64,000 bases of DNA from Alkaliflexus imshenetskii DSM 15055. GTDB lineage: Bacteria; Bacteroidota; Bacteroidia; Bacteroidales; Marinilabiliaceae. Below, piece by piece: positions 8,110 through 17,813 of this stretch. Under the pieces are notes generated by a model that did no database searches, had not been told where the DNA came from, and worked only from the letters and a program-made list of their open reading frames with translations. Numbering within the stretch: the first letter of the stretch is position 1; each line of letters opens with the position of its first letter. The stretch lies in the NCBI RefSeq assembly GCF_000517065.1, contig NZ_KI912105.1, forward strand, positions 2,490,820 through 2,554,819, read 5' to 3'. The translations under genes were made by a program, and so were the position numbers.

Positions 8110-10347
8110 TTATCTTAATGAACGTTTAATCACGAGGAAGTCCTTTATTGGGGTAATTCCATCGCCTTGAAAGATGAAATAGTAATAACCATCGGGTACT
8201 GGTCTGTTGTTCAAATCGTTGCCATCCCAATTGTCAAAGTCACGCGTTTTGTAAACTACTTCACCGGCCTGGTTAAAGACTATCAGTTCGTTGTTTCGGA
8301 TAGATGAGGCGCCTAATATGGTAAAAGTATCATTTGTACCATCGTTATTTGGCGAAAAGCCGGTAGGGTGTTTTAAGCCTTTCACCACTATGGTGATTTC
8401 ATCTGAAACTGTTGGGCAATTGCCATTGGTAAGGCTCCAGCGTAAAGTGGTAGTACCAAATGTAAGATTCTCCACAAGGCTTTGCGCATCGTTTGCATTC
8501 ACCACGGAGCCATTACCGCTAATAACAGTCCATTGTCCCTGCCCAAAAGAGGGCTCTTTGGCGTTGAGGTATTCAGAAAATTTATGATAGAGTTCCATGT
8601 CTGAGCCAGCATCTGCGTCTGTCTGTAACGGGCTTTGGTAGAAGGTAATCGTTGTCTCATCAAAAGCGGTGCACAAACCGTTTGTTTCAGTCCAACGAAG
8701 TGTTATCGCCTGGTGACCTAAAATATTATTTACAGTAAAGGTGGATAGGGGCGATGTGGCATCACTGAATTGGTCTGTGTCAGAATCGCCTGATTGTATC
8801 GTCCAGATTCCGGCATTCAGAGGTGTGGATGCTGCAAGGGTAGCCTGAATACCACAGATTTGCTGGTCGGCACCAGCATTTGGGGCAGGCATTTTATCTA
8901 CCGAGAGCAAAAACGTCAGGTTATCGAAACTGGTGTTACAGCCGAATTTATCAGTGATTTTGGTTAATGCATAAGTAGTTGTAGCCAATGGCGAAAGGGT
9001 TTTGGCCTGATTGGGCGTAGCGGTGTTGATCTCTTCAAACGAACTGTTGTTTTCGAGACGGATGATCCATGGGGCATGCTGAGAGTTAGTGGATATGTTT
9101 AAAATGGCGCTGTTTCCTTCACATATCTGGCTGGTCGATAGTGTTGCATGCAAATCAGGCTCATCTACAAATTGAATAGTGACCTGATCAGATTCAATAC
9201 AACCATTGTTGTTTACTTCCCATGTGAAAGTATGAAATCCGGAGCCGGGAACTGTAACTGTGCTGTTGGGCAGGCCTGCCGATGCAAACTGCACCAGGGC
9301 GTTGGTGCTTTTCCATGTGCCGTTGCCAGTAGAAGGTGCTTCTGCGTTCAAGGTGTGCGATAATCCGCAGGCATGCATGTCGATTCCCGCATTTGCTTCC
9401 GGCTTAAGGTTTACCACAGTTGCTGTGCCATGCATCCGCTCAGATGGAGCCTCGCAGTTGTTGTTATCACTTACTGAAACGAGTGTGAATGTGGTTTGTC
9501 CGATAACGTTTCGGGGAATATTGATGTTGCTGTTAGCCTGGTTAGTAAGTGGGAAATTGCTGGTGCCGTCGGTATAAACCACATTCCAGGGGCCGAAGCC
9601 TTCTAATACGATGTTTATTTCAGCCATTCCTTCACGGCATATTTCAGATGAAGTGCTGATTGTAGCGGCAGGTGATCCGTTAAAATTGATGGTTACATCG
9701 TCATGACTCTCGCAAGCACCATTGGTTTGGATAAACCGTAATGTGAAACTGCCTGCAATGGAAGCGGTTATTGTTGCATTTGGGTCGTTTGAGTCGCTAA
9801 AGGTAAGCCCTGCAGGCACACTCCAGTTATAGGTGTTGCTAAGTGAAGATGGGCTCGCCAACAGATTGGCAGAGAATCCGCACACAGTTTGATCAACACC
9901 TGCATTGGGTACCGGTGTTTCATCAATAGTGAGTATGGCTGTTCCGGTTACGTTTGTAGAAAAAGAGGGTGAAGGATAGCTGCTGTTTCGCGCTGCAACA
10001 ATTCTTATATTTACCTTATTGCTGTGTGAGATGCGGTCGAAACTTCGTGAAAGGGTATAAACCCCATCCACCAAATCCTGTTCGTAAATGCCTGATATGG
10101 ATATCCATCCTCTCTCTATTAGTTCGTTATTTCCATTTGTATATAAAATTTCTGCATTGAATGGACCCGTTCCATAGAACCGTATTTTTACCTCAATATT
10201 ACCACTTTCACACACAGATTTGTCTGCTGTTATTAGCTCAGCCACAGGATTTTCTTGAGCCTTCAGGGTGTGGACGCCTGAAAGTAAAAAGAATACTGTG
10301 ATAATTATAAGTCGCTGCCACATCGGATTGTCCATTGAATAATACAA
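8110..10347 (-). CDS. Type IX secreted surface protein with type B (gliding-motility) C-terminal domain
   Basis: A 745-residue surface protein. The first Met is at 10347, but Met5 or Met9 (MWQRLIIITVFFLLSGV) could also start the signal peptide, which ends at LKAQ. The body alternates two Ig/PKD-like repeat kinds: one starting with S-x-x-ICEG-like motifs followed by a PW turn (starting near ADKSVCESG, TSSEICREG, TSQICEG), the other starting NAGxDxxxCG (NAGVDQTVCG, NAGIDMHACG, NAGADQQICG). The last ~85 residues are a CHU_C/TIGR04131 type B sorting domain: GFSPNNDGTNDTF, then IVFNQAGEVVYK, WDGNDLNNRPVPDGYYYF and a basic end. First gene of the five-gene operon. Adhesin function is inferred from the repeats. 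Confidence 0.9.
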   Translation of the reverse strand: MYYSMDNPMWQRLIIITVFFLLSGVHTLKAQENPVAELITADKSVCESGNIEVKIRFYGTGPFNAEILYTNGNNELIERGWISISGIYEQDLVDGVYTLSRSFDRISHSNKVNIRIVAARNSSYPSPSFSTNVTGTAILTIDETPVPNAGVDQTVCGFSANLLASPSSLSNTYNWSVPAGLTFSDSNDPNATITASIAGSFTLRFIQTNGACESHDDVTINFNGSPAATISTSSEICREGMAEINIVLEGFGPWNVVYTDGTSNFPLTNQANSNINIPRNVIGQTTFTLVSVSDNNNCEAPSERMHGTATVVNLKPEANAGIDMHACGLSHTLNAEAPSTGNGTWKSTNALVQFASAGLPNSTVTVPGSGFHTFTWEVNNNGCIESDQVTIQFVDEPDLHATLSTSQICEGNSAILNISTNSQHAPWIIRLENNSSFEEINTATPNQAKTLSPLATTTYALTKITDKFGCNTSFDNLTFLLSVDKMPAPNAGADQQICGIQATLAASTPLNAGIWTIQSGDSDTDQFSDATSPLSTFTVNNILGHQAITLRWTETNGLCTAFDETTITFYQSPLQTDADAGSDMELYHKFSEYLNAKEPSFGQGQWTVISGNGSVVNANDAQSLVENLTFGTTTLRWSLTNGNCPTVSDEITIVVKGLKHPTGFSPNNDGTNDTFTILGASSIRNNELIVFNQAGEVVYKTRDFDNWDGNDLNNRPVPDGYYYFIFQGDGITPIKDFLVIKRSLR

Positions 10348-10606
10348 GCTAGCCCTTATGAAATCAAGTTTCAGAAGGGTTAAAAATTAGTTTTAAAAAG
10401 CTGGGATAGGAGGGTAAGGTGATATAAATAACGGCGCTACAAATGAATTATTATGTAATCATTTGCGCCTATCACATTTATACTGCGATGTAATTTTATG
10501 AATTTTTAACTTGAAAAAAAAGCGTATGCCACAAAATAAGCGGTGAACGTTATTGTAATTATGGTGAGCATTATCTTTTTTATGACAAACGACGGTAAAA
10601 AGAATA

Positions 10607-12082
10607 CTACCATCTAAAGATGGAACGCTCGCGTGGCGGGTTTCTACGCAGTTCTTCGCGCTGAAATGACCTAAGCCGGTCAACAAAAAGTTCTCTGAAG
10701 TTTTCTTCAGGTGCAGGCGCTGGCGAGAGGGATAGTTTTCCGTTGGGATCTATGAGGTAATATGCCGGAACAGCCTGAATGTTATAATCGAACAGAACCC
10801 GGGGCGATGCACCGAAATGCAGAAAATCCCATTTGTATTGCTTGTTATTTTTCAGAAACAGCTCCATGTCCTCATAATGATCATCGATTACAATGGTTAC
10901 AAGTTGCAGTTCTCTTCTAAAGACGCGCTGAAACTGTTCCAAAGTTTGTAAATCGCGCAGGCAATTGAAACTTTTGGTATGTACAAAATTGAGATATACA
11001 AACTTTCCTTTAAAATCCTCAAGTTGTCTGCGTTTTCCATCCTGATCAATCAGGCTGAAATCTGGTGCATCGGTACCGGGACGCAGCAACGCCATTTTTC
11101 TGTAGAACTGAGTAGCCAAAGCTCTTGTGTTGGCGGTGGATGCGTAGTCGCGCGCTGATGCCGTAATGGCCAAAATGGTGTTTTCTGCCAAATCCTTTCG
11201 ATAAAATGCCTCGTACAGTGCAAACAACACCACCGATTCGTTCAGTTCTCTGTTGTTGGTAAACAATGTGTCTTTGGCAGCGTTATTGGCAATGGAGTCA
11301 AATCGCTCCCTGTTGCGAATGCTACTCAGAAGTGACTCTCTGGCATCGTCGGAATATTTTCCGGGAAAGAATCCGGTGAAAAGGGTTGTGAAAATGTCCC
11401 AGAATGCGGGCAAGTTGTAGTTTATGGGGCTATGGCTCAGATATTCGGATATGAATCGTCTGTCTTGCCTTCTAAGCGTCATGTGCCACAATTTCAAATA
11501 CCTTAACTCTTTGTGCCGGTCAAAGGTGGGGTGACTGAAGGTAAAAAGCGTGTCGAGCCGGGTTTGTATTTCTTTTGCTTTGTCGGCATTGGAATGCACG
11601 AACAATTCAACAGCATTGCCATGAAACAGGTAATCAAACATTGCATCAAACTCGGTGATGTTTCGGTTGAGCAGCTGTGCTTCCCGGTTGGCTATGCCAA
11701 GCATGACCTCTTCGGGCTGAAAATGCGGATTTATTCTTTCGGATTGCGTACGCGGCTGAAAAGGTGGAAATACAAGTTGGTAGCTCTTACCCGGTTCTAT
11801 GTATGCCGATGCTCTGAATCTTCCCAAATCGGCAAAAATATAAGTGGGTTCGGCAAGTGCAAATGTGAAATCAAAATGGCCATTGTCATCAATACGCATC
11901 GATGCCACTGGAACTGACTCCGGAATGATGAAGTTGGAATAACGTTCGAACACCAGATTGATACCGGCATACTCAGGCTGATGGCCTGTGAAACGCACGC
12001 TGTCGGCAGGCACATCGGTAGTTGCCGAAGCCTGCGCCAATATCAATAGCATTAGTCCGCACAGTATTCCGCTCTTTCTCAT
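10607..12082 (-). CDS. TlpA/AhpC-TSA-like thioredoxin-fold lipid-envelope protein lacking CxxC
   Basis: A 491-residue protein with a signal peptide (SGILCGLMLLILAQASA). A long N-terminal region of about 330 residues follows the layout of Bacteroidota TlpA-like proteins. The C-terminal thioredoxin fold begins at PGTDAPDFSLIDQDGKRRQLEDFKGKFVYLNF. Where TlpA or ResA carry WCxxC, this protein has HTKSFNCLRDL, with a single Cys. The cis-Pro loop is kept (AVPAYYLID). Without a CxxC it cannot act as an ordinary dithiol oxidoreductase, so a one-Cys or non-redox role is likely. The ATG overlaps the coaD stop by one base (TAATG), so the two genes are translationally linked. Confidence 0.75.
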   Translation of the reverse strand: MRKSGILCGLMLLILAQASATTDVPADSVRFTGHQPEYAGINLVFERYSNFIIPESVPVASMRIDDNGHFDFTFALAEPTYIFADLGRFRASAYIEPGKSYQLVFPPFQPRTQSERINPHFQPEEVMLGIANREAQLLNRNITEFDAMFDYLFHGNAVELFVHSNADKAKEIQTRLDTLFTFSHPTFDRHKELRYLKLWHMTLRRQDRRFISEYLSHSPINYNLPAFWDIFTTLFTGFFPGKYSDDARESLLSSIRNRERFDSIANNAAKDTLFTNNRELNESVVLFALYEAFYRKDLAENTILAITASARDYASTANTRALATQFYRKMALLRPGTDAPDFSLIDQDGKRRQLEDFKGKFVYLNFVHTKSFNCLRDLQTLEQFQRVFRRELQLVTIVIDDHYEDMELFLKNNKQYKWDFLHFGASPRVLFDYNIQAVPAYYLIDPNGKLSLSPAPAPEENFRELFVDRLRSFQREELRRNPPRERSIFRW

Positions 12083-12561
12083 TATTTATTTTTTGATGCG
12101 ATAATAAGACGGTAAATGATGTCGGGAACAAACTTGGAAGCATCGCCGCCATGCATAATGATGTCTCTTACAATAGATGAGTTTACCGGCGTATGTTCGG
12201 GGGTTGTAAGCAGGAAAACCGAATCGATACCGGTCATTAGCCGGTTGGTTTGTGCGATGGCACGCTCATACTCAAAGTCGGCCGCTGTGCGTATGCCCCG
12301 AAGAATGAAATCAGCGTTTTTCTCCTTGGCAAATTCAACGGTTAGGTTTTCGTAAGGCTCTACAAGAACACGTTTTTCATCGGCAAACTGGGCCTTGATT
12401 AACTCCACGCGCTGTTCAATATTGAAGAAATACCTTTTTGTGGTGTTGTGTCCCACTGCAATGATGATTTTATCAAACATATTAAGGCCTCGGCGAACAA
12501 TGTTCTCATGCCCTACAGTGAATGGATCAAACGATCCGGGAAATATGGCTATTTTATCCAT
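12082..12561 (-). CDS. coaD: Phosphopantetheine adenylyltransferase
   Basis: A 159-residue cytoplasmic enzyme of normal family length. It transfers AMP from ATP to 4'-phosphopantetheine, giving dephospho-CoA, the penultimate step of CoA synthesis. The nucleotidyltransferase signature PGSFDPFTVGH is at residues 8-18, and the second motif around VNSSIVRDI, with ILRGIRTAADFEYE between, is typical of CoaD. The gene is divergent from the DUF2721 gene across a 291-bp gap and is followed with a 1-bp overlap by the TlpA-like gene. Confidence 0.97.
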   Translation of the reverse strand: MDKIAIFPGSFDPFTVGHENIVRRGLNMFDKIIIAVGHNTTKRYFFNIEQRVELIKAQFADEKRVLVEPYENLTVEFAKEKNADFILRGIRTAADFEYERAIAQTNRLMTGIDSVFLLTTPEHTPVNSSIVRDIIMHGGDASKFVPDIIYRLIIASKNK

Positions 12562-12852
12562 TACATGTGATTTTAATTGGAATGGTAAAAATGGGAGAAA
12601 TTAGTTGAATGAGCAAGTAGTTTTATCATCTGGCAATATTCTTAGTTTTTACTATTTTTATTTCTCCTATCCGAAATTAATCTGAAATTAAAACTTATAC
12701 CACTTTGGTAAGATTAGAAGACTTCAGATTAAAGTGTTGATTGTAACATGTTTTTGGTTATAAGGTTTTGATACATCACTGTTACATTTTTGTGTGGTTA
12801 GGTTGATAATTATCTGAAAGGTAAATGAATTAAATACTTGTTTTTTAGTGTT

Positions 12853-13251
12853 ATGGAGCAACTTACATTAACAACACCTGCGCTATTGTTTTCGGCCATT
12901 TCTCTGATTATGCTGGCTTACACCAATCGGTTTTTGGCTTATGCAGCACTGGTTCGAAGTTTGCACGACAAGTTTATCCTGTCGCCCGACGACAATATAA
13001 AGGCGCAGATTACCAACATGCAGAAGCGTTTGCAGTTAACCCGCATCATGCAAATACTAGGCATCTCCAGCTTGTTGCTGTGCGTGTTATGTATGTTTTT
13101 GGTGTATGTGGAGTGGCAGATGTTGGCAGAGGTGGTTTTTGGAGTGGCATTGGTTCTGCTCATCCTCTCGTTGGCTTATAGTATCAGGGAAATTCAGATT
13201 TCGGTTAAAGCGCTTGACTTGCACTTGAGCGATATGGAACGAATGGCGTAA
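12853..13251 (+). CDS. DUF2721-family membrane protein
   Basis: A 132-residue protein. The frame opens earlier at a TTG (12838), but the ATG at 12853 gives the natural N-terminus MEQLTLTTPALLFSAISLIMLAYTNRFLAYAALVRSLHD, which matches DUF2721. There are three predicted membrane helices: near residues 9-27, then LGISSLLLCVLCMFLVYV and MLAEVVFGVALVLLILSLAYS. Function is unknown in the family. Convergent with hisB, with a strong hairpin between. Confidence 0.7.
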   Translation: MEQLTLTTPALLFSAISLIMLAYTNRFLAYAALVRSLHDKFILSPDDNIKAQITNMQKRLQLTRIMQILGISSLLLCVLCMFLVYVEWQMLAEVVFGVALVLLILSLAYSIREIQISVKALDLHLSDMERMA

Positions 13252-13266
13252 ATCGTGTTTGAATGT

Positions 13267-13300
13267 TGCAAGAAAACGCCGTGTATGGCATTTTCTTGCA
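13267..13300. terminator. Bidirectional hairpin between DUF2721 gene and hisB
   Basis: Bases 13267-13280 pair with 13287-13300: 14-bp arms with a single non-Watson-Crick position (C/A), and a 6-nt loop. The A-rich and T-rich outer parts of the arms supply U-tracts for both directions. The hairpin lies 9 bp before the hisB stop and 15 bp after the DUF2721 stop, where a shared terminator of convergent genes is expected. Confidence 0.65.
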
Positions 13301-13309
13301 TACATTATA

Positions 13310-14440
13310 TTACAATACACCTTTGGTGCTTGGCAGCTGGTTGCTGAAGGGGTCTTTGCGGATGGCTGCTTTGATGGCTTTGGCAAGTGCCTTGAAGATG
13401 CCTTCAATTTTGTGATGCTCGTTAGCGCCTTCGGCTTTGATGTTTAGGTTGCTGAGCGAGGTGTCGCTGAAGCTCTTAAAAAAGTGGTGAAACATCTCCG
13501 TAGGCATATCGCCAACTTTTTCGCGCTTAAACTCTGCATCCCAAACCAACCAAGGGCGGCCACCAAAATCGATGGCCACTTGTGCCAGCACATCGTCCAT
13601 TGGCAGGCAAAAACCATAGCGATCGATGCCACGCTTATCGCCCAGCGCCTTTTTAAAGGCTTCACCCAGCGCCAGACCTGTATCTTCAATGGTGTGGTGC
13701 TCATCTACATGTAAGTCACCGTTCACCTGTATGGTGAGGTCGCATCCTGAGTGGCGTCCAATCTGTTCCAGCATGTGGTCGAAAAAATGCAGTCCTGTGT
13801 TGATGTTGCATTTGCCGGTACCATCCAAATCAAGTTCTATGTGGATGGTAGTTTCGGATGTGCTGCGATCTACCACTGCCGTGCGGTCGGTGCGAAAGAG
13901 GAATGCGGTAATTTCATCCCAGTTGTTGGTAATCAGTTGACAGTGTTCCGATAATCCAGACGTTTCCAGCATCTGTTTTCCCTGCTCGGGTGATTGCACC
14001 AGAATGGCTTTGCTGCCGAGGTTTTTGGCCAGTTCCACATCGGTGAGCCTGTCGCCAATCACAAAGGAACCGGCAAGGTCATACGCATCGGTGAAATACT
14101 CCGTTAACATGCCGGTTCGCGGTTTTCTGGTGGGTGCGTTCTCTTCCGGAAATGAGCGGTCGATGTGAATTTTTTCAAAATGAATGCCTTCCCCTTCCAG
14201 TGTCTTCAGCATTTTGTTGTGTGCCGGCCAAAAGGTCTCTTCCGGAAACGATGGCGTTCCCAGACCATCCTGATTGGTTACCATCACCAGCTCAAAATCG
14301 AGGCGAGATGCTATCAGGTGCAGGTTGCGGATTGCTTTTGGGTAGAACTCCAGCTTTTCAAGACTGTCAATCTGAAAGTCGGTAGGGGGTTCTATAATAA
14401 TTGTGCCATCGCGGTCGATGAAAAGGACTTTTTTTTGCAT
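13310..14440 (-). CDS. hisB: Bifunctional histidinol-phosphatase / imidazoleglycerol-phosphate dehydratase
   Basis: A 376-residue fusion catalysing steps 6 and 8 of histidine synthesis. The N-terminal HAD phosphatase has the nucleophile motif with Asp9 and Asp11 (FIDRDGTI) and later [20 protein letters not shown]. The C-terminal dehydratase has the paired metal motifs [17 protein letters not shown] and [16 protein letters not shown], and near the end [17 protein letters not shown] and [17 protein letters not shown]. The enterobacterial HisB phosphatase binds zinc through Cys/His in its insert; the matching segment here ([16 protein letters not shown]) has no Cys. It starts 4 bp after the esterase stop and is the last gene of the his operon. 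Confidence 0.97.
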   Translation of the reverse strand: MQKKVLFIDRDGTIIIEPPTDFQIDSLEKLEFYPKAIRNLHLIASRLDFELVMVTNQDGLGTPSFPEETFWPAHNKMLKTLEGEGIHFEKIHIDRSFPEENAPTRKPRTGMLTEYFTDAYDLAGSFVIGDRLTDVELAKNLGSKAILVQSPEQGKQMLETSGLSEHCQLITNNWDEITAFLFRTDRTAVVDRSTSETTIHIELDLDGTGKCNINTGLHFFDHMLEQIGRHSGCDLTIQVNGDLHVDEHHTIEDTGLALGEAFKKALGDKRGIDRYGFCLPMDDVLAQVAIDFGGRPWLVWDAEFKREKVGDMPTEMFHHFFKSFSDTSLSNLNIKAEGANEHHKIEGIFKALAKAIKAAIRKDPFSNQLPSTKGVL

Positions 14441-14444
14441 GGTG

Positions 14445-15347
14445 TTATTCTGATAAGATTCTTGATTTTAGCCAAATTTCCAGATAGTTTATCCAGTATG
14501 CAACGGGAGAAGCCGGTCGGAATCCATATCCGTGTCCACCTTCGGGCAGGATGATTTTGGTTACATCGGCTCCTGCTTGGTGCATGTTACGTGCAAACAA
14601 CTCGCTGTTGTCAACCGGTACGCTTTTGTCATCAAAAGAGTGAATCAGTAATGTGTTAGGCATTTCCCCACCGACCTGTTTCTCCAGAGAAAATTGTTGG
14701 ATGAGGTTTGCGGATGGTGTCAGGCCCAAAAGTCGCTCCCGGCTTCCTGCGTGGGTATGTGACTCTTCCATGGTTATCACCGGATAGACGAGTATGGAGA
14801 AGTCAGGGCGTACATTAGAGGGCTTCAGGTGGGTGTTTACCGGAGAACCAAACAGCGTAGCAACAGAGGCTGCCAGATGCCCGCCTGCCGAAAAGCCCAT
14901 GATGCCTACTCTGGCCGGATCTATGTTGAATTCTGCCGCATGGCTCCTCACATAATGAATGGCTTGCTGACCATCCATCATTGGCACAAACGACCGGTTG
15001 TCAACAATCTCCGGGTCGGGTAGCCGGTATTTAAGCACAAATGCTTCAAAGCCTAATCTGGTGAACCATTCTGCTACCATTGTTCCTTCGTGACTAAAAG
15101 CCTGACGGGAATAACCACCGCCCGGTACAATGATGATTGCCGGCCTGGGTTTGCTGCTTTCCACAGCGCTAAAATGGTAAAGTTCAGGAATTGAAACGTT
15201 AGAAACGTTGTTGCCGTCCCACATCTCATTTTTGTTGTTCTCCGGTCTGTTGTAGGGCGGCACATCATCCCATAACGGAATTCTTGTCTGGGCGCTTGTT
15301 GTCATCGCTATAAATACTATGATGCATGTGGTGAATAGTTGTTTCAT
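14445..15347 (-). CDS. Exported alpha/beta-hydrolase (BD-FAE-like esterase) inside the his operon
   Basis: A 300-residue serine hydrolase. The frame is open further upstream, but Met at 15347 ([20 protein letters not shown]) gives a clean signal peptide and is preferred. Motifs: oxyanion loop [14 protein letters not shown], nucleophile elbow GFSAGGH, acid [10 protein letters not shown], and catalytic His in PEGGHGYGF. This pattern fits the acetyl-xylan/BD-FAE esterase group that removes acyl groups from plant polysaccharides. The substrate is not determined. It lies between hisC (79-bp gap) and hisB (4-bp gap), an unusual place for an exported esterase. It probably rides on the his transcript. 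Confidence 0.85.
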   Translation of the reverse strand: MKQLFTTCIIVFIAMTTSAQTRIPLWDDVPPYNRPENNKNEMWDGNNVSNVSIPELYHFSAVESSKPRPAIIIVPGGGYSRQAFSHEGTMVAEWFTRLGFEAFVLKYRLPDPEIVDNRSFVPMMDGQQAIHYVRSHAAEFNIDPARVGIMGFSAGGHLAASVATLFGSPVNTHLKPSNVRPDFSILVYPVITMEESHTHAGSRERLLGLTPSANLIQQFSLEKQVGGEMPNTLLIHSFDDKSVPVDNSELFARNMHQAGADVTKIILPEGGHGYGFRPASPVAYWINYLEIWLKSRILSE

Positions 15348-15426
15348 GCAAAATGGATTGGTTCTTTTAGATGTCTCAACATTTCCGGCTTGCAAACTGA
15401 AATTGCATTTTTTAATTAAAGTTTAA

Positions 15427-16464
15427 TCAACTACTGTAGGCTTTTAGCGCTTTAAGCAACGTGTTGTTCTCATCAGGAGTGCCCACAGTGATGCGCAGAC
15501 AACCTGCACATAGCGTAACCGACGAGCGATCGCGTATGATGATTTTCTTGTCTGTGAGGTAGTTGTAAATCTTTTTTGGCTCAGCTGTTTTAATGAGCAA
15601 AAAGTTGGCATCCGACGGATAGATGTGCTCAACCAATTCGAGTTTAACAAGTTCATTGGCCAATGTTTGGCGCTCCTTAAGCAACAGCGTAACCCACTCA
15701 TCGGTTTGGTTTTTGTGTTCTAAAAGTTCCAACGCTTTTTTCTGAGTAAGGATGTTCAGGTTGTACGGGTACTTAATCTTGCTCAACACTTTGATTATTT
15801 CCGGGCTGGCAAAAGCCATTCCTAACCGAATACCTGCCATTCCCCATGCTTTTGAGAAGGTCTGTAATATCACCAGATTTTGATACTGGTTCAGTTTCGA
15901 AAGAAAACTCTTTTCCGGAGCAAAATCAATGTAAGCCTCGTCAATTACTACTATGCCATCAAATTTGTTAAGCAGGGATGTAATGTCTTCTTCTTTGAAG
16001 CAATTGCCGGTTGGGTTGTTGGGCGAACAGAGCCATATTAATTTGGTGTGCTGATCAACTGCTTGTAGAAGCTCCGTTACATTTAGTTGGAAATCAGCAG
16101 TAAGCGCAACTTTTTTTACTGATATGTGGTTGATGTCGGCGGCAACCTGGTACATACCGTAGGTTGGGTCAATGGATACCACGTTGTCTATCCCTGGCTC
16201 GCAAAAGGCTCGATAAAGCAGATCGATGGGTTCATCAGACCCGTTTCCCAGAAAAATAGTGGACGGATCTACCTGTTTCAGTTTGCCAATTACAGCTTTT
16301 AGCTTACGCTGATACGGGTCGGGGTAGCGGTTGTAGGGTTCATTAAATGGATTTTCGTTGGCATCCAAAAAAATTCCTTCGCTTCCGGTATATTCATCAC
16401 GTGCCGATGAATAGGGTTTTAAATTTTGTATGTTGGCGCGCAATAATTGGTTGAGCGGCTTCAT
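15427..16464 (-). CDS. hisC: Histidinol-phosphate aminotransferase
   Basis: A 345-residue PLP enzyme (fold type I, class II aminotransferase) converting imidazole-acetol phosphate and glutamate to histidinol phosphate. Visible motifs: DANENPF near residue 34 (substrate arm), [14 protein letters not shown] (PLP phosphate region), CSPNNPTGN (Asn), DEAYIDF (Asp and Tyr), and the lysine motif [16 protein letters not shown]. Length and order are standard. It lies between hisD (53-bp gap) and the esterase. Confidence 0.96.
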   Translation of the reverse strand: MKPLNQLLRANIQNLKPYSSARDEYTGSEGIFLDANENPFNEPYNRYPDPYQRKLKAVIGKLKQVDPSTIFLGNGSDEPIDLLYRAFCEPGIDNVVSIDPTYGMYQVAADINHISVKKVALTADFQLNVTELLQAVDQHTKLIWLCSPNNPTGNCFKEEDITSLLNKFDGIVVIDEAYIDFAPEKSFLSKLNQYQNLVILQTFSKAWGMAGIRLGMAFASPEIIKVLSKIKYPYNLNILTQKKALELLEHKNQTDEWVTLLLKERQTLANELVKLELVEHIYPSDANFLLIKTAEPKKIYNYLTDKKIIIRDRSSVTLCAGCLRITVGTPDENNTLLKALKAYSS

Positions 16465-16517
16465 TCGTTTGTGTTTTAGGTTGTTATGTTTTGAGCGCAG
16501 TGGTTATCTGTGCTCGG

Positions 16518-17801
16518 TTATTTTAGGCTTTCAAGTCTGATGGTCACGGCATTTTTGTGAGCTTGCAGCAGTTCTGCTTCGGCCATTTTTTCAATTACAG
16601 GACCCAGTGATTTCAGCCCCTCTTCCGTTATCTCCTGAAAGGTTATTTTGCGGATGTAACTGTCAAGATTTACCCCTGAAAAGGCTCGTGCATGACCGTA
16701 AGTTGGCAAAGTGTGATTGGTTCCCGAAGCATAATCACCGGCACTCTCAGGTGTGTAGTGCCCAATGAATACCGAGCCGGCATTTATCACTTTTTCTGCC
16801 ACCCCGGCAGCATTTTTTACCGATAGGATAAGGTGCTCGGGTGCGTAGAGGTTGCTCATCTGCATCATCTCGTCGAGGGATGTAAGCAGGATGGCACGGC
16901 TGTCGTTAAGTGCACCACTTGCTCCGGCCTCACGGGGCAGAACCTTGAGTTGATTTTCCACCTCCACAAGGGTTTGGTCGAGCAGTTGTGGACTGGTGGT
17001 GAGCAGTATTACCTGACTGCCGGCGCCGTGTTCGGCTTGCGATAGCAGGTCGGCTGCTACAAAGGCTGGATTGGCTGTTTCATCTGCCATCACTAGCACT
17101 TCTGATGGGCCTGCCGGCATATCGATGGCAGTGTCTTTAAGGCTCACCAATTGTTTGGCTGCTGTCACGTAGCGATTGCCCGGGCCAAAAATTTTATAAA
17201 CCTTTGGAACCGAATCGGTACCATACGCCATGGCGCCAATGGCTTGGATGCCACCAATTCTGAACACCTGCCTGATACCTGCCAAAGAGGCGGCATACAA
17301 GATGGCCGGATTTATCCTGCCGTCTTTATCGGGAGGTGTGCATAGCACTATCTCTTTACAACCTGCAATTTTAGCCGGTAGCCCAAGCATCAAAACCGTT
17401 GAGAAAAGGGGTGCAGTTCCTCCGGGCACGTATAATCCTACTTTTTCGATGGCTACACTTTTTTGCCAGCAGGTAACGCCCGGTTGCGTTTCTACCTTGG
17501 TTTGAAGCTGCCACTGGCTGGCATGAAATTTCTCCACATTGCCCGCCGCCACCTGAATTGCAGATTTTAGCTCATCGGAAAGAAGCGTCTCAGCCCTTTC
17601 AATTTCCTGTGGCGTAACCAGCAGGTCGCCACCGGCATAACCGTCAAATTTCTCGGTGTATCGCCGCACGGCCATGTCTCCATCCTTACGTATCTCTTCA
17701 AGGATGGAACCTACACTCTCATAAAGCCCTGATACATCACTCTCCGGACGTTGAAGTATCGTGGCCCACTCGGATAGTGGCGGGTTTACAAATCGTTGCA
17801 T
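16518..17801 (-). CDS. hisD: Histidinol dehydrogenase
   Basis: A 427-residue zinc and NAD-dependent enzyme that oxidises L-histidinol to L-histidine in two steps. Family motifs include VPGGTAPLFSTVLMLGLPAKIAGC, the long FGPGNRYVTAAKQLVSL followed by IDMPAGPSEVLVMAD, QAEHGAGSQVIL (zinc and substrate residues Gln/His), APEHLIL, and SAGDYASGTNHTLPTYGHARAFSGV near the C-terminus. All match the standard protein. It follows hisG by 12 bp. Confidence 0.97.
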   Translation of the reverse strand: MQRFVNPPLSEWATILQRPESDVSGLYESVGSILEEIRKDGDMAVRRYTEKFDGYAGGDLLVTPQEIERAETLLSDELKSAIQVAAGNVEKFHASQWQLQTKVETQPGVTCWQKSVAIEKVGLYVPGGTAPLFSTVLMLGLPAKIAGCKEIVLCTPPDKDGRINPAILYAASLAGIRQVFRIGGIQAIGAMAYGTDSVPKVYKIFGPGNRYVTAAKQLVSLKDTAIDMPAGPSEVLVMADETANPAFVAADLLSQAEHGAGSQVILLTTSPQLLDQTLVEVENQLKVLPREAGASGALNDSRAILLTSLDEMMQMSNLYAPEHLILSVKNAAGVAEKVINAGSVFIGHYTPESAGDYASGTNHTLPTYGHARAFSGVNLDSYIRKITFQEITEEGLKSLGPVIEKMAEAELLQAHKNAVTIRLESLK

Positions 17802-17813
17802 CTCAGTTTGGTT

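Noticed and set aside
10459-10686. Short minus-strand frame between the TlpA-like gene and the T9SS operon
   Set aside because: It overlaps the 3' end of the TlpA-like gene in another frame and the peptide shows no domain, signal or coding-like composition.
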